From positions 1 to 40,532 of the forward strand of contig CACVAP010000032.1 of assembly GCA_902727895.1 (NCBI GenBank): 40,532 nucleotides of DNA. Reading direction: 5' to 3'. Made by a program: the position numbers and the translations under genes. Within the stretch, counting starts at the first letter, position 1. Each line of letters opens with the position of its first letter. The notes beneath the pieces were generated by a model. It was not told where the DNA came from, searched no databases, and was given only the letters and a program-made list of their open reading frames with translations. This DNA is from an uncultured Sulfurovum sp. (GTDB lineage: Bacteria > Campylobacterota > Campylobacteria > Campylobacterales > Sulfurovaceae). Positions 18,534 to 27,651 of this stretch are shown here, piece after piece.

Positions 18534-18544
18534 TTTAACTCCTT

Positions 18545-19759
18545 TTATAATCTATCTTTTAAAATATCCATCGCCTGAATCATGTCTTTGTCTCCTCGAC
18601 CTGAAAGGCTGATGATAATCGTTTTACCTTTTATTTCCTCTTTAGGTATTTTTTTGAGGTAGGCAATGGCATGAGCAGATTCAAAAGCAGGAACAATTCC
18701 TTCTTCTCGACTTAACCATACAAAAGCTTCTATGGCTTCATCATCGGTTACATTATCGTATTTAACCTTGCCTTGTTCCATGAGGTAAGAGTGTTCTGGA
18801 CCAATTCCTGGGTAGTCTAGTCCAGCTGAAATAGAATAAGCTTCTTCCACTTGCCCTTCATCACTCTGTAGTAAATAGCTGAGTTGTCCATGTAGGATCC
18901 CTGGTTTACCTAAGGCTAAACTCGCACCATGCTCACCACTCTCTAAGCCTCTTCCACCTGCTTCTATGCCGATGCATTGGGTTTTTTCTTCTTCTATGAA
19001 ATGGGCAAACATCCCTAAAGCATTTGAACCTCCACCAATACAAGCAAGAACATAATCAGGCATATCATAGTTTTGAGCGATAACTTGTTTTTTAGCTTCA
19101 TCACTGATAATTCCTTGAAAGTCACGTACCATCAATGGATAAGGGTGAGGACCAGCAGCTGTACCAATAACATAAAAGGTATCACGTGCATGGGTGACCC
19201 AATGACGTATGGCATCATTCATTGCATCTTTTAGGGTAGAACTTCCAGACTCAACAGCATGGACTTTTGCCCCTAAAAGTTTCATTCTAAAGACATTGAG
19301 TTTTTGACGTTCTACATCTTTAGCACCCATAAAAACTTCACACTCTAAACCCATAAGCGCTGCAACTGTAGCCGAAGCAACACCATGTTGTCCAGCACCT
19401 GTTTCTGCAATAATCTTTGTTTTTCCCATACGTTTTGCCATAAGACCTTGGACGATGGTATTATTGATTTTGTGTGCTCCTGTATGGTTGAGGTCTTCAC
19501 GCTTGAGTAAAATGGTTGCATCCAACTCTGCTGAAAGTTTTTTAGCATGATAAAGAGGTGATGGACGACCCACATAGTGTGAGGAGAGTTCATGAACTTC
19601 ATCCCAAAATGTCTTATCAAACCTTATGGTTTTGTAAAACTCATCAAGTTCAATCAGAATGGGCATAAGTGTCTCAGGAACATAACGTCCACCAAATTTA
19701 CCAAAGTGACCTCTCTCATCTGGATCAGATAAGAATGCTTTAGGAATATACGTGTTCAT
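18545..19759 (-). CDS. trpB: Tryptophan synthase beta chain
   Basis: A 404-residue PLP enzyme condensing indole with serine. The PLP lysine is Lys97 in [19 protein letters not shown] binds the cofactor phosphate, and the N-terminal [15 protein letters not shown] is TrpB1-like. Its start overlaps the thiD end by 20 bases. There is no trpA or other trp gene beside it, which is unusual: trpB here is separated from its pathway and sits in a thiamine-gene operon with a stress-type promoter. Whether a second trpB exists elsewhere cannot be told from the window. Confidence 0.95.
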   Translation of the reverse strand: MNTYIPKAFLSDPDERGHFGKFGGRYVPETLMPILIELDEFYKTIRFDKTFWDEVHELSSHYVGRPSPLYHAKKLSAELDATILLKREDLNHTGAHKINNTIVQGLMAKRMGKTKIIAETGAGQHGVASATVAALMGLECEVFMGAKDVERQKLNVFRMKLLGAKVHAVESGSSTLKDAMNDAIRHWVTHARDTFYVIGTAAGPHPYPLMVRDFQGIISDEAKKQVIAQNYDMPDYVLACIGGGSNALGMFAHFIEEEKTQCIGIEAGGRGLESGEHGASLALGKPGILHGQLSYLLQSDEGQVEEAYSISAGLDYPGIGPEHSYLMEQGKVKYDNVTDDEAIEAFVWLSREEGIVPAFESAHAIAYLKKIPKEEIKGKTIIISLSGRGDKDMIQAMDILKDRL

Positions 19760-20549
19760 TTACAGCTCCTTTAGATAATTCTACAGCTAATTTATGAGCT
19801 ATTGGTCCTTTTCCATGACCGATATTAGGGGCATTTTTAATGCCTAAATAAATAAAGTTCTTTGAAATCTCAATAGACTCTTTTAAACTTTTTCCCAATG
19901 CCAAGTTAGCAGCAATGGCAGAAGAGAAACTACAACCTGTTCCATGCGTATTTTTTGATTGAAGTGAGGGTGTTCTAAAATGATACATCTGATTTTTGTT
20001 GTAAAGGGTGTCTACGGAGTGAAATACTTGATGCTCTTCTGTACTTTCATGCTTTACTAAAATTTTATAAGGTTGATTAAAGAGAGATTTAATGGATGAT
20101 TCATCATCTTTTTTATACCCAAAGAGTGCTTCTGCTTCAAATCTATTTGGGGTAATGAGTGTTGCATAAGGGAAGAGGGTCTTCAAATTTTCTATGGCAT
20201 CATCATTAAGTAATTTTGAACCAGCCTTAGAAATAAATACGGGATCCACAACAATAGGAATATCAAGGTTTTTAATAATTTCACGAACAACATCAATAAT
20301 CTCATTAGAAAACAGCATACCAACTTTAATGGCAGCTACATCAAAATCTTCTAAAACAGCGTTAATTTGTTCTTTAACAAAGAGAGGGCTAACTTCATGA
20401 ATATCTGTTACGCCTTTTGTATTTTGTGCAGTGAGTACCGTAATGGCAGTTGTTCCAAAAAGTCCAAATGCTTCAAAACTTTTTAAGTCAGCTTGGATTC
20501 CAGCACCTCCTGAAGAGTCACTACCTGCAATTGATAATACTACTTTCAT
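19740..20549 (-). CDS. thiD: Hydroxymethylpyrimidine/phosphomethylpyrimidine kinase
   Basis: A 269-residue ribokinase-fold enzyme phosphorylating HMP and HMP-P in thiamine synthesis. The substrate loop is [18 protein letters not shown] (6-23) and the anion-hole motif is [20 protein letters not shown] (near residue 200). It is the first gene of a thiD-trpB-SRPBCC operon behind regulon promoter copy C. The 43 bases around that promoter are identical to those in front of thiE 14.5 kb away. No TPP riboswitch fits in the short leader. Confidence 0.95.
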   Translation of the reverse strand: MKVVLSIAGSDSSGGAGIQADLKSFEAFGLFGTTAITVLTAQNTKGVTDIHEVSPLFVKEQINAVLEDFDVAAIKVGMLFSNEIIDVVREIIKNLDIPIVVDPVFISKAGSKLLNDDAIENLKTLFPYATLITPNRFEAEALFGYKKDDESSIKSLFNQPYKILVKHESTEEHQVFHSVDTLYNKNQMYHFRTPSLQSKNTHGTGCSFSSAIAANLALGKSLKESIEISKNFIYLGIKNAPNIGHGKGPIAHKLAVELSKGAVNEHVYS

Positions 20550-20579
20550 GTTCTACCTTTTCTAATATAAGTTAAGAGA

Positions 20580-20625
20580 AGTTTAGCTCTAATGGTACTT
20601 TTTTAGTAGGTAGAAAATGTCAGTT
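20580..20625 (-). promoter_or_regulatory. Regulon promoter copy C (thiD operon)
   Basis: On the minus strand: AACT, GACATTT, five bases, CTAC, eighteen bases, GCTAAACT (a weak -10). It stands back to back with copy B, with 29 bases between the cores. Confidence 0.8.
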
Positions 20626-20641
20626 TAAAAATTTTATGGGT
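20599..20641 (-). repeat. 43-bp repeat, copy 1 (upstream of thiD)
   Basis: Forty-three consecutive bases are identical to 35094-35136, in the same orientation relative to the downstream thiamine gene. The repeat covers the regulon core plus an upstream A/T-rich stretch ending in ACCCAT. Identity stops abruptly at both ends. Confidence 0.9.
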
Positions 20642-20654
20642 CAATTAAAAAATC

Positions 20655-20700
20655 AATCAACATTTTTTACCTACAAAGTTCCTCATTATTGGGTTAAGCT
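20655..20700 (+). promoter_or_regulatory. Regulon promoter copy B (SDR operon)
   Basis: AATC, AACATTT, five bases, CTAC, eighteen bases, GTTAAGCT. The -10 at the expected place is weak; TATGAA lies a few bases further. It is almost the same as copy E, sharing the bases just after CTAC (AAAGTTC) and GGGTTAA. Confidence 0.78.
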
Positions 20701-20720
20701 ATGAACATAAAGGATTTACC

Positions 20721-21476
20721 ATGTCACTAAACGTTTGGATTATTGGTGCGAGTCAAGGTATTGGCTTGGAACTTGCAAAATATTATTTAAAACATAATCA
20801 TAGCGTCATCATAAGTGCAAGAGAAATAGAAAAGTACCCAATACTCTCTTCATTGAAAAATGAATACCAAGAACAAGTGGACTTTATAAATATGGATGTG
20901 ACCAATACACTAAGTGTAAAACTAGCCATGCAAAAAGCATGGAAGTGCTATGGTCATTTAGATATTTGTATTTACAATGCTGGTATTTATGAAGCCATGC
21001 CCATAGATGAGTGGAATTTAGAACATTTTGAAAACATGAACCAAGTTAATCATATGGGTGCTATACGAGTGCTTACCGAGATTGTGCCTCTATTTAAAGA
21101 GCAAGCTAGAGGGCATTTAGTTTTTAATGCGAGTATTTCAAGTTATTTGGGTTTACCCTATGGAGGAGGATACTCTGCTCCTAAAGCTGCTTTGTTAAAC
21201 TTTTGTGAATCCATAGAACCAGAGCTTGCTACTTTTAATATTAAAGTTCAAGTCATTAACCATGGATTTGTAAAAACACGACTAACTCAAAAAAATGATT
21301 TTAACATGCCACAACTTTTAGAACCCAAAGAAGCTGCTGTAAAAATTTATGAAGGTGTAATGCACTCAAAAAAATTTGAAATCAAATTTCCTTGGGCATT
21401 AACACGTTTCTTAACTTTTTTACAAATGCTTCCTTATGGTATATCGTTAAATCTAACAAAAAAGGCACTTAAATGA
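20721..21476 (+). CDS. Short-chain dehydrogenase/reductase
   Basis: A 251-residue classical SDR. The cofactor loop is GASQGIG (9-15), the NAG motif lies at 86-88 and the catalytic Tyr151 and Lys155 are in YSAPK. It acts on a hydroxyl or keto group of an unidentified substrate. It is the first gene of an overlapping operon with an NTF2-like protein and an MFS transporter. SDR plus NTF2-like genes recur beside the FAD/DUF1365/Cfa module in other proteobacteria (family knowledge). An AAGGA site precedes the ATG; promoter copy B drives it. Confidence 0.92.
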   Translation: MSLNVWIIGASQGIGLELAKYYLKHNHSVIISAREIEKYPILSSLKNEYQEQVDFINMDVTNTLSVKLAMQKAWKCYGHLDICIYNAGIYEAMPIDEWNLEHFENMNQVNHMGAIRVLTEIVPLFKEQARGHLVFNASISSYLGLPYGGGYSAPKAALLNFCESIEPELATFNIKVQVINHGFVKTRLTQKNDFNMPQLLEPKEAAVKIYEGVMHSKKFEIKFPWALTRFLTFLQMLPYGISLNLTKKALK

Positions 21477-21904
21477 GTACAGTACTATTTGCAGAAGCTT
21501 ATGCAGGCTTCTATGAGGAACTCTCTCCTAACTTTAGTAAAACAGAGTATGGACTCTTCTTTGATGATTATTCACGATTTGAAGATCCCTTTCAAAAAGT
21601 AGAAGGTCTTGAGGCGATAGAACATATATTTGTTGATATGTATGAAAAATTGCATGAACCACGTTTTGTGGTTGATGAAGTAATTTGTTCTAAAGAGGTT
21701 GCTTATTTAAAATGGCAATTTATTTATGCTATGAATCCTAAAGAAGAAACACAAACTTTTACAGGGGTTTCACGCGTAACCTTTTCAACATTGGGTAAGG
21801 TATTGACCCATACCGACTATTGGGATGCTGCTCAGCATGTTTATGAAAAAATACCAATTTTAGGAAGTATAATACGACTGATAAAAAGAAAACTTCATGC
21901 TTAA
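21473..21904 (+). CDS. NTF2-like (SnoaL-type) protein
   Basis: A 143-residue protein of the cone-shaped NTF2/SnoaL fold, suggested by the FEDPFQKVEGLEAIEHIF segment, central strands (YLKWQFIYAM) and the TGVSRVTFSTLGKVLTHTDYWDA end. Family members are small-molecule isomerases, hydrolases or binding proteins; the role here is unknown. It overlaps the SDR stop by four bases (ATGA), which suggests the two act together. Confidence 0.85.
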   Translation: MSTVLFAEAYAGFYEELSPNFSKTEYGLFFDDYSRFEDPFQKVEGLEAIEHIFVDMYEKLHEPRFVVDEVICSKEVAYLKWQFIYAMNPKEETQTFTGVSRVTFSTLGKVLTHTDYWDAAQHVYEKIPILGSIIRLIKRKLHA

Positions 21905-23132
21905 ACAAAAGAAGTATCTTTTTTATGCCACACCAGCTTTACCCTTAGCCCTTTTGGGCTTACCTCTCTATGTTTACTTACCAACCTACTATGCACAAGA
22001 TGTTGGTTTGGGTGTTTTTGTTGTAGGGGCTATTTTACTTTTAGCCAGAATATTAGATATGTTTTTAGATCCACTCATTGGTTACTACAGTGACCGTTAT
22101 GCTTCACGAAAAAGCATGATGTTTTTTGGAATGTTCTTACTTCTTACAGGTTTTTACTTTTTAACCAATCCCTCCATAAATGCTGATGCTTGGTGGTTAC
22201 TACTCTTTTCCATACTTGTTTATTTTGGTTGGAGTTTAATGACCATTCCCTATTTGGCTTTTGGTGCTGATCTAGGTCAAGACTATAAAGAGAACAGTAG
22301 CTATGCCTCTTATAGAGAAGTTTTTAATATACTGGGCGTACTTTTAGCACTCATTTTACCTTATGCTTTAAATGTGGCTGACAAAGCAGATGAATCACTG
22401 GCATTAATGAATCAAGTTATTTTGGTTTTACTGCCATTGCTATTTTTATTTTTTGTGCTAAGTACAAAAAAACAACACATCGAAAAGCGTCAACAAAAAT
22501 TTAAAGTGTTTTATGTTTCATTTGTGCAACGCTTAAAAAAATCACGACATCTTTTTGGAGCATTTCTACTCAACAACTTTGCCAATGCCATACCTGCGAC
22601 ACTTTTTTTACTCTATGTCGAATTTGTTATTGGGAGTGTGGAACAAACAGGTTTGTTACTTATTATCTATTTTTTAGCAGGGATTATAGGGCTTCCTTTT
22701 TGGAACTATGTGGCTGGGAGAACCTCTAAAAAACAAGCATGGATTTATTCTATGATGAGTGCTTCTTTCTTTTTCGCTTTTGTCCCTTTTTTAGGTGCAG
22801 GTGACTTTAATGCTTTTTTACTCATTAGCATCTTTACAGGATTTAGTTTAGGTGCAGACATGGCATTACCAGCTTCAATGCAAGCTGATGTTGCACAAGA
22901 AGGAAACAAAGACGTTTCGGGAACACTGTTTGGGTTCTTTGCCATGTTAACTAAACTCTCTTTGGCATTGGGAGTTGGGGTGAGTTTTGGTATCTTGGGA
23001 GTTTTTGAATTTTCTACTGAAAATCCTACAGCAGATTCATTGCTAGTACTCTCTTTGATTTATGCTTTGTTGCCCATTATTTTAAAGTTTGTTGCTATTT
23101 TGATGCTTTCAAAGTATAAGGAAACACTTTAA
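21897..23132 (+). CDS. MFS transporter (GPH/MelB-like)
   Basis: A 411-residue inner-membrane protein with about twelve hydrophobic segments. It has the loop motif PLIGYYSDRYASRK (about 57-70), typical of the glycoside-pentoside-hexuronide:cation symporter branch of MFS. Relatives are found in SDR/FAD/Cfa gene clusters; the substrate is unknown and need not be a sugar. It overlaps the NTF2-like gene by 8 bases. Confidence 0.9.
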   Translation: MLKQKKYLFYATPALPLALLGLPLYVYLPTYYAQDVGLGVFVVGAILLLARILDMFLDPLIGYYSDRYASRKSMMFFGMFLLLTGFYFLTNPSINADAWWLLLFSILVYFGWSLMTIPYLAFGADLGQDYKENSSYASYREVFNILGVLLALILPYALNVADKADESLALMNQVILVLLPLLFLFFVLSTKKQHIEKRQQKFKVFYVSFVQRLKKSRHLFGAFLLNNFANAIPATLFLLYVEFVIGSVEQTGLLLIIYFLAGIIGLPFWNYVAGRTSKKQAWIYSMMSASFFFAFVPFLGAGDFNAFLLISIFTGFSLGADMALPASMQADVAQEGNKDVSGTLFGFFAMLTKLSLALGVGVSFGILGVFEFSTENPTADSLLVLSLIYALLPIILKFVAILMLSKYKETL

Positions 23133-23199
23133 GTAGGTCAAAATCTATTAGATGTTATTTTTCGAGAAAAATTTTTTTAACTATAAAATGGGGAAAGAA

Positions 23200-25089
23200 G
23201 TGAAAAAAATAGCGTTTGTTTATGGTAAATCCAGTTTAAGACTTATTGAAGAAATTAAAGAATATCCGATAACATCAGCCTTGACATTTATGGAGATGGA
23301 GGTTTTTTTTAAAGAAGAGAAAAAGTATGATCGTGTTATCGTTTCTGGTGATATTGACGAAATTAAAACAGTTTTGCTAAAGGCTATTAGCCATGACTTT
23401 GAAGTGGCTATTATTCCCAATGCTTCACAAACATCACTTCAAAACTCTTTTTCGCTCCATAAAGGTATTTCAGAAAATCTCAAAGTTGCTTTAAATAATG
23501 CTGCAAAACCAATGGATGTTTTGTTTGCCAATGATGAACTTGTTTTGCATACAGCACTTGTGGGTGATGCTCCTCCATTAAATTATCATATAACAAAGTA
23601 TCGCAACAAAAGTTTGAAAGAACGTTTACAAGCACTATATGAGTCATATCTTAAAATTAAAACCATGAATCATACAAGGCTGACCTTTAAAACCAGTAAG
23701 TCCAATGTTATTGATACCGTAGCTACAGGGGTAATTGTTATTGAGCATGATAATAAGACGTTTGCTTCTAAATTCATGAACCATACATCTTCGACCAATA
23801 ACGAACAACTCAATGCACTTATTATTTCACCGAATTCTATTATGGAGTATTTGCAACTCATGACCAATGCTATTTTTAACCGAAACAAAAAAGCTACCTT
23901 GCCTAATACGATTGGTTATATTAAAAGTCAAGCGTTAACATTGGAAAGTAAAGTACCTTTACCTTTAATTATTGATGGAAAAGAGTTAGGGAAAACACCA
24001 GTCAATTTTATGGTTAAACCAAAAGCATTGAAAATTGCGTTATCAGATTGTTTTTGGGAAAGAGTACCTGAAAAATTAAATCTTAAAGAGACCGTGAAGG
24101 TAGATAAACTACCTCATACGCATGAAAAAATGCATTATTTACAAAAACAATTGCCTTTTTTTACGCATGCAAGTGAATATCAGTACAAGACACTTTTTTC
24201 TTCTTTAAGGGAAGAGGGGCGATTAAGTTCGATTTTTATGGTACTCATGTTGCTTAGCAGTGTATTGGCAACGGTTGGACTTTATTTGAACAGTGCTTCC
24301 GTGGTCATTGGGGCTATGGTTTTAGCCCCTCTTATGAACCCCATTGTTGTTTTTTCAATGGCATTACTAAGGCAAGATGAATTATTGTCTTTAAAAAGTT
24401 TGAAGACAATTTTGGTTGGTATCTTAATTACGTTGTTAACGGCAGCATTCATTGCAGGTGTATTGCCTTTTGAACACATGACAGAAGAGATGGAGGGACG
24501 TATTAAACCTTCTATTTTAGACATGATTGTTGCTTTTGTATCGGGAGTGGCTGCAGCTTATGTGAAAAATAATTCTAAAATTGCCAATACCATAGCTGGT
24601 GTTGCCATTGCTGTAGCCCTTGTTCCTCCTCTAGCTACTGCTGGAATTGGTTTAGGGTGGAACGATTGGGAAATGTTTTATCAAGCATTTTTACTCTTTT
24701 TAACCAACTTGGTTGGGATTGTTTTTGCTGTATCACTTGTTTTTTTTGTCAAAGGGTTCGCACCACTTAAACGAGCACAAAAAGGTCTTTTTTATACTTT
24801 ACTTTTTTCTATTTTGATTACGATTCCACTTTTGGATTCTTTTGTGACCATTGTGGAAGACTCTAGGGTAATTTCTCGTTTAGAACATCATCGATTTGAA
24901 GTTGAAGGTAAAACAATCATTCTTCAAAATGTATCACTTTCAAGAGATGAAAAAGTGGAAGTCATTAAATGTGAACTCTTACTTGCCGAATCACCCACAA
25001 AGCAAGAGATAAAGAAACTAAAATTAAAGATAGAAGAGAGAGTGGGAAAGAGCGTAGAGTTAGAAGCATTGGTACGCTTACGTTTTTAA
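23200..25089 (+). CDS. DUF389 (TIGR00341) membrane protein with degenerate diacylglycerol-kinase-like N-terminus
   Basis: About 629 residues from a GTG start preceded by GGGGA at good spacing; ATGs at 23152 and 23188 are alternatives with weaker ribosome sites. The N-terminal ~300 residues look like the DAGK/YegS lipid-kinase fold: a Rossmann-like start, VIVSGDIDE where GGDGT is expected, IPNASQTS where GTxND is expected, and LIIDGKELGKTPVNFMVKPKA... typical of the C-terminal beta domain. The catalytic motifs are missing. The C-terminal part (~345-545) is the multi-span DUF389 domain (VIGAMVLAPLMNP, VALVPPLATAGIG). Last gene of the SDR operon. Confidence 0.82.
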   Translation: MKKIAFVYGKSSLRLIEEIKEYPITSALTFMEMEVFFKEEKKYDRVIVSGDIDEIKTVLLKAISHDFEVAIIPNASQTSLQNSFSLHKGISENLKVALNNAAKPMDVLFANDELVLHTALVGDAPPLNYHITKYRNKSLKERLQALYESYLKIKTMNHTRLTFKTSKSNVIDTVATGVIVIEHDNKTFASKFMNHTSSTNNEQLNALIISPNSIMEYLQLMTNAIFNRNKKATLPNTIGYIKSQALTLESKVPLPLIIDGKELGKTPVNFMVKPKALKIALSDCFWERVPEKLNLKETVKVDKLPHTHEKMHYLQKQLPFFTHASEYQYKTLFSSLREEGRLSSIFMVLMLLSSVLATVGLYLNSASVVIGAMVLAPLMNPIVVFSMALLRQDELLSLKSLKTILVGILITLLTAAFIAGVLPFEHMTEEMEGRIKPSILDMIVAFVSGVAAAYVKNNSKIANTIAGVAIAVALVPPLATAGIGLGWNDWEMFYQAFLLFLTNLVGIVFAVSLVFFVKGFAPLKRAQKGLFYTLLFSILITIPLLDSFVTIVEDSRVISRLEHHRFEVEGKTIILQNVSLSRDEKVEVIKCELLLAESPTKQEIKKLKLKIEERVGKSVELEALVRLRF

Positions 25090-25107
25090 ATTAATCGTTT
25101 CACGATG

Positions 25108-25153
25108 AACTAACATTTAAGCACTACCAACAAAGCATTACATGTTATAAAAT
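25108..25153 (+). promoter_or_regulatory. Regulon promoter copy I (lipocalin-FAD-DUF1365-Cfa operon)
   Basis: AACT, AACATTT, five bases, CTAC, eighteen bases, TATAAAAT. A canonical copy. The -10 box ends exactly where the first ATG of the lipocalin gene begins, so transcription should start within or just before the second ATG at 25160. Confidence 0.88.
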
Positions 25154-25678
25154 ATGAGTATGAAAAATTTACTTTTAATATTTTTAATATCTACTACTGT
25201 TTATGCCAATAGTTTAAATCCCATAAGTTATGTTGACGACAAAAAGTTCTCTGGTTTATGGTATGAGATTGCAAGAACTTATAATGAGTATCAAGAAAAA
25301 TGTGTGGCTTCCTCTGTTGAGTATGAACTTGTTGAACCTTTAGAGTATAAAGTGTTTAATCGATGTTTTGATAGCAAAATAGGAGCTGAACTTATAGAGT
25401 ATGAAGGAACAGCCAGTTCAGTAGATGGAAAAAGTATGGCTTCTCTTGATATGACTTATTTTTGGATATTTACAGAGAATTATAAAATTTATTATCTTGA
25501 TAAGGCATATCAGTATGCACTTATAGCAGATGATTCATTTGAACAAGTCTGGATTATGTCACGTAAACCTTCCATGCCTCAAAATATATTAGAAGAAATC
25601 AAAAAACAACTCTCTGGTGTAATGAAAATTAAAGACCTCATTTACACGCTTCAAGATGAAGAAGGAAAATACAAATGA
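25154..25678 (+). CDS. Lipocalin family protein (Blc-like)
   Basis: A 174-residue secreted lipocalin. The signal peptide (to VYA, about residue 18) has no lipobox Cys, so it is likely periplasmic. The lipocalin G-x-W motif is GLWYEIAR (35-42). The later strands include TYFWIFTENYKIYYLD and the closing VWIMSRKPSM. Two Cys in the N-half may pair. Bacterial lipocalins bind lipids or heme-like ligands. The second ATG (25160) is the likelier start because the promoter -10 abuts the first one. It is first in a five-gene overlapping operon. Confidence 0.9.
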   Translation: MSMKNLLLIFLISTTVYANSLNPISYVDDKKFSGLWYEIARTYNEYQEKCVASSVEYELVEPLEYKVFNRCFDSKIGAELIEYEGTASSVDGKSMASLDMTYFWIFTENYKIYYLDKAYQYALIADDSFEQVWIMSRKPSMPQNILEEIKKQLSGVMKIKDLIYTLQDEEGKYK

Positions 25679-26910
25679 AAATAGCTGTACTCGGAGCAGG
25701 AATTAGTGGACTAGGTACTGCCTATCTTTTAAGTCAAAAACATGAAGTTGATCTTTATGAAAAAGAAGGTCGTTTGGGTGGACATGCTAGAACCACTCAA
25801 ATAGAAGAAGAGGGTAAAACGTTTGGGGTTGACACAGGTTTTTTAGTCTTTAACCATGAGACTTATCCTCTTTTAACCAAACTTTTTGAGAAACTGGATG
25901 TAAAGATAGAGAACTCCGACATGAGTTTTGGATTTTGGGATAAAAGAACCCATAAAGCCTACAACGCACAAACCCTTGGTGGACTCTTTTTCCAGAAGAA
26001 AAACCTCTTTTCTTTGAGCCATTACAAAATGATTTATGACATTATGCATTTTAATAAAAAAGCCAATTATGATGTAGACAATAAAACTCTTGAACTTGAT
26101 AAAAGTTTAGGTGAGTATTTAGAGCCTTATGGAAAAACTTTTAAAGAACAGTACATTTTACCCATGGGTGCTGCCATTTGGTCAACACCAAGTGATGAAA
26201 TGCATAATTTTCCAGCAAAGACATTTTTACAATTCTTTAAAAATCATGGTCTTTTAGGGGTTAGTACCCAACATCAATGGTTAACGGTCAGTAATGGTTC
26301 GGTTAATTATGTTAATAAAATCAAAGAGCATATTTCAGGAAATATTATTTTAAATTCAGATGTGGTAGCTATCACACGTCAGGAAAAAGGCGTTGTCCTA
26401 CATCATGCTAATGGTCATATGTCTGAATATGATAAAGTGGTACTCGCCATGCATGCTCCTGATGCCTTAAAACTTTTAAATGATGCTTCAAGTGATGAGT
26501 ACCAAACACTTTCTAAATTTTCTTACAAACAAAATGATGCACTTTTACATAATGATGAGAAAGCACTTTACCCTAATGAAAAGATTTATGCTGCATGGAA
26601 CTATAAACAAAATGATGACAAAGGTACGGTTACCCTTTCGTATTGGATTAATCGTTTACAGAACTTAAGTTCTAAAAAGAACTATTTCGTCTCTTTAAAT
26701 GAGACAGAAAACATCGACCATGTGATTGAACGTATTGCTTATGAACATCCACAGTTTAACAAAGAAGCCATTGACGCTCAATCGAAACAATGGTTAATAT
26801 CTGGTGTAAATCATACCTATTATGCTGGTGCTTACTGGCGTTATGGTTTCCATGAAGATGGACTTTGGAGTGCTAATAGTGTTGCAAAAGACTTTGGTTG
26901 TGGCTTATGA
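25675..26910 (+). CDS. FAD-dependent amine-oxidase-like oxidoreductase
   Basis: A 411-residue flavoprotein with N-terminal FAD loop GAGISGLG (7-14), acidic DLYEKEGRLGGHAR and a conserved GVDTGFLVFN. It belongs to the protoporphyrinogen-oxidase/amine-oxidase superfamily. It is the recurrent partner of DUF1365 and Cfa genes. In other bacteria similar modules carry out fatty-acid tailoring, such as 10-methyl and furan fatty acids (family knowledge), so a lipid desaturase or saturase role is likely but not shown. It overlaps the lipocalin stop by 4 bases (ATGA). Confidence 0.9.
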   Translation: MKIAVLGAGISGLGTAYLLSQKHEVDLYEKEGRLGGHARTTQIEEEGKTFGVDTGFLVFNHETYPLLTKLFEKLDVKIENSDMSFGFWDKRTHKAYNAQTLGGLFFQKKNLFSLSHYKMIYDIMHFNKKANYDVDNKTLELDKSLGEYLEPYGKTFKEQYILPMGAAIWSTPSDEMHNFPAKTFLQFFKNHGLLGVSTQHQWLTVSNGSVNYVNKIKEHISGNIILNSDVVAITRQEKGVVLHHANGHMSEYDKVVLAMHAPDALKLLNDASSDEYQTLSKFSYKQNDALLHNDEKALYPNEKIYAAWNYKQNDDKGTVTLSYWINRLQNLSSKKNYFVSLNETENIDHVIERIAYEHPQFNKEAIDAQSKQWLISGVNHTYYAGAYWRYGFHEDGLWSANSVAKDFGCGL

Positions 26911-27650
26911 GTCATCTATTTTACGAAGGAACGGTTTACCACAAACGCTTTATACCCAAGAAGCATGATTTTACTTATCCTTTTTTTCTTCTTGACATTA
27001 ATATGAGTGATTTAAAAAGTTTAAAAAATAAGTTTTTTTCTTCCAAGAGCTTTGGTCTTTTCACTTTTAATGCCAAAGACCATTTTGGTAGCTCTAAAGA
27101 TTTTGAAGAGAATGTAGAGCAACTTTTAAAAACTTTTGACATTAGCACCCCTGCGTCCATGCGTTTTTTAACCCTTCCTCGTATGTTCAATTATGTATTT
27201 AATCCTATTTCAGTGCTTGTGCTTTTTAATGAAGCCAATAAACCAACCGAAATACTGGTAGAAGTACACAATTACAATGGAGGACGAATCGTTTACCCTG
27301 TGCTACTTGAACAGACTGAAGGCACACAGTACAAAGGGTCTGTTAAAAAAGACATGTATGTTTCACCTTTTTTAAAACGTGATGGGGTTTATGACTTTAG
27401 GCTTGACTATGACAATCAGCATTTAAATATAAGTATCACCCTTTATGAGGACAATGAAAAAACACTCATTGCTTCATTGCAAAGTAAGTCTTTGGTGTTT
27501 AATTCAAAAAATAGTGTAAGTATATTTTTTCGTCATATTTTTTTAACATTTAGAGTCGTTACCCGAACACTTTGGCAATCATTAAAGCTTTATATAAAAG
27601 GCTTAAAACTTAACAGCGTTACAGCAAAAGATCAAATAAGGAGATATTAA
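26898..27650 (+). CDS. DUF1365 family protein
   Basis: A 250-residue protein with the DUF1365 signatures RFIPKKHDFTYPFFLLDI near the N-terminus, FGLFTFNAKDHFGS, FLTLPRMFNYVFNPISVLV (about 90-108) and EVHNYNGGR. Its biochemical role is unknown. It is almost always coupled to the FAD oxidoreductase and a Cfa-like enzyme. It overlaps the FAD gene by 13 bases, and the Cfa start follows one base after its stop codon. Confidence 0.92.
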   Translation: MWLMSHLFYEGTVYHKRFIPKKHDFTYPFFLLDINMSDLKSLKNKFFSSKSFGLFTFNAKDHFGSSKDFEENVEQLLKTFDISTPASMRFLTLPRMFNYVFNPISVLVLFNEANKPTEILVEVHNYNGGRIVYPVLLEQTEGTQYKGSVKKDMYVSPFLKRDGVYDFRLDYDNQHLNISITLYEDNEKTLIASLQSKSLVFNSKNSVSIFFRHIFLTFRVVTRTLWQSLKLYIKGLKLNSVTAKDQIRRY

Positions 27651-27651
27651 A

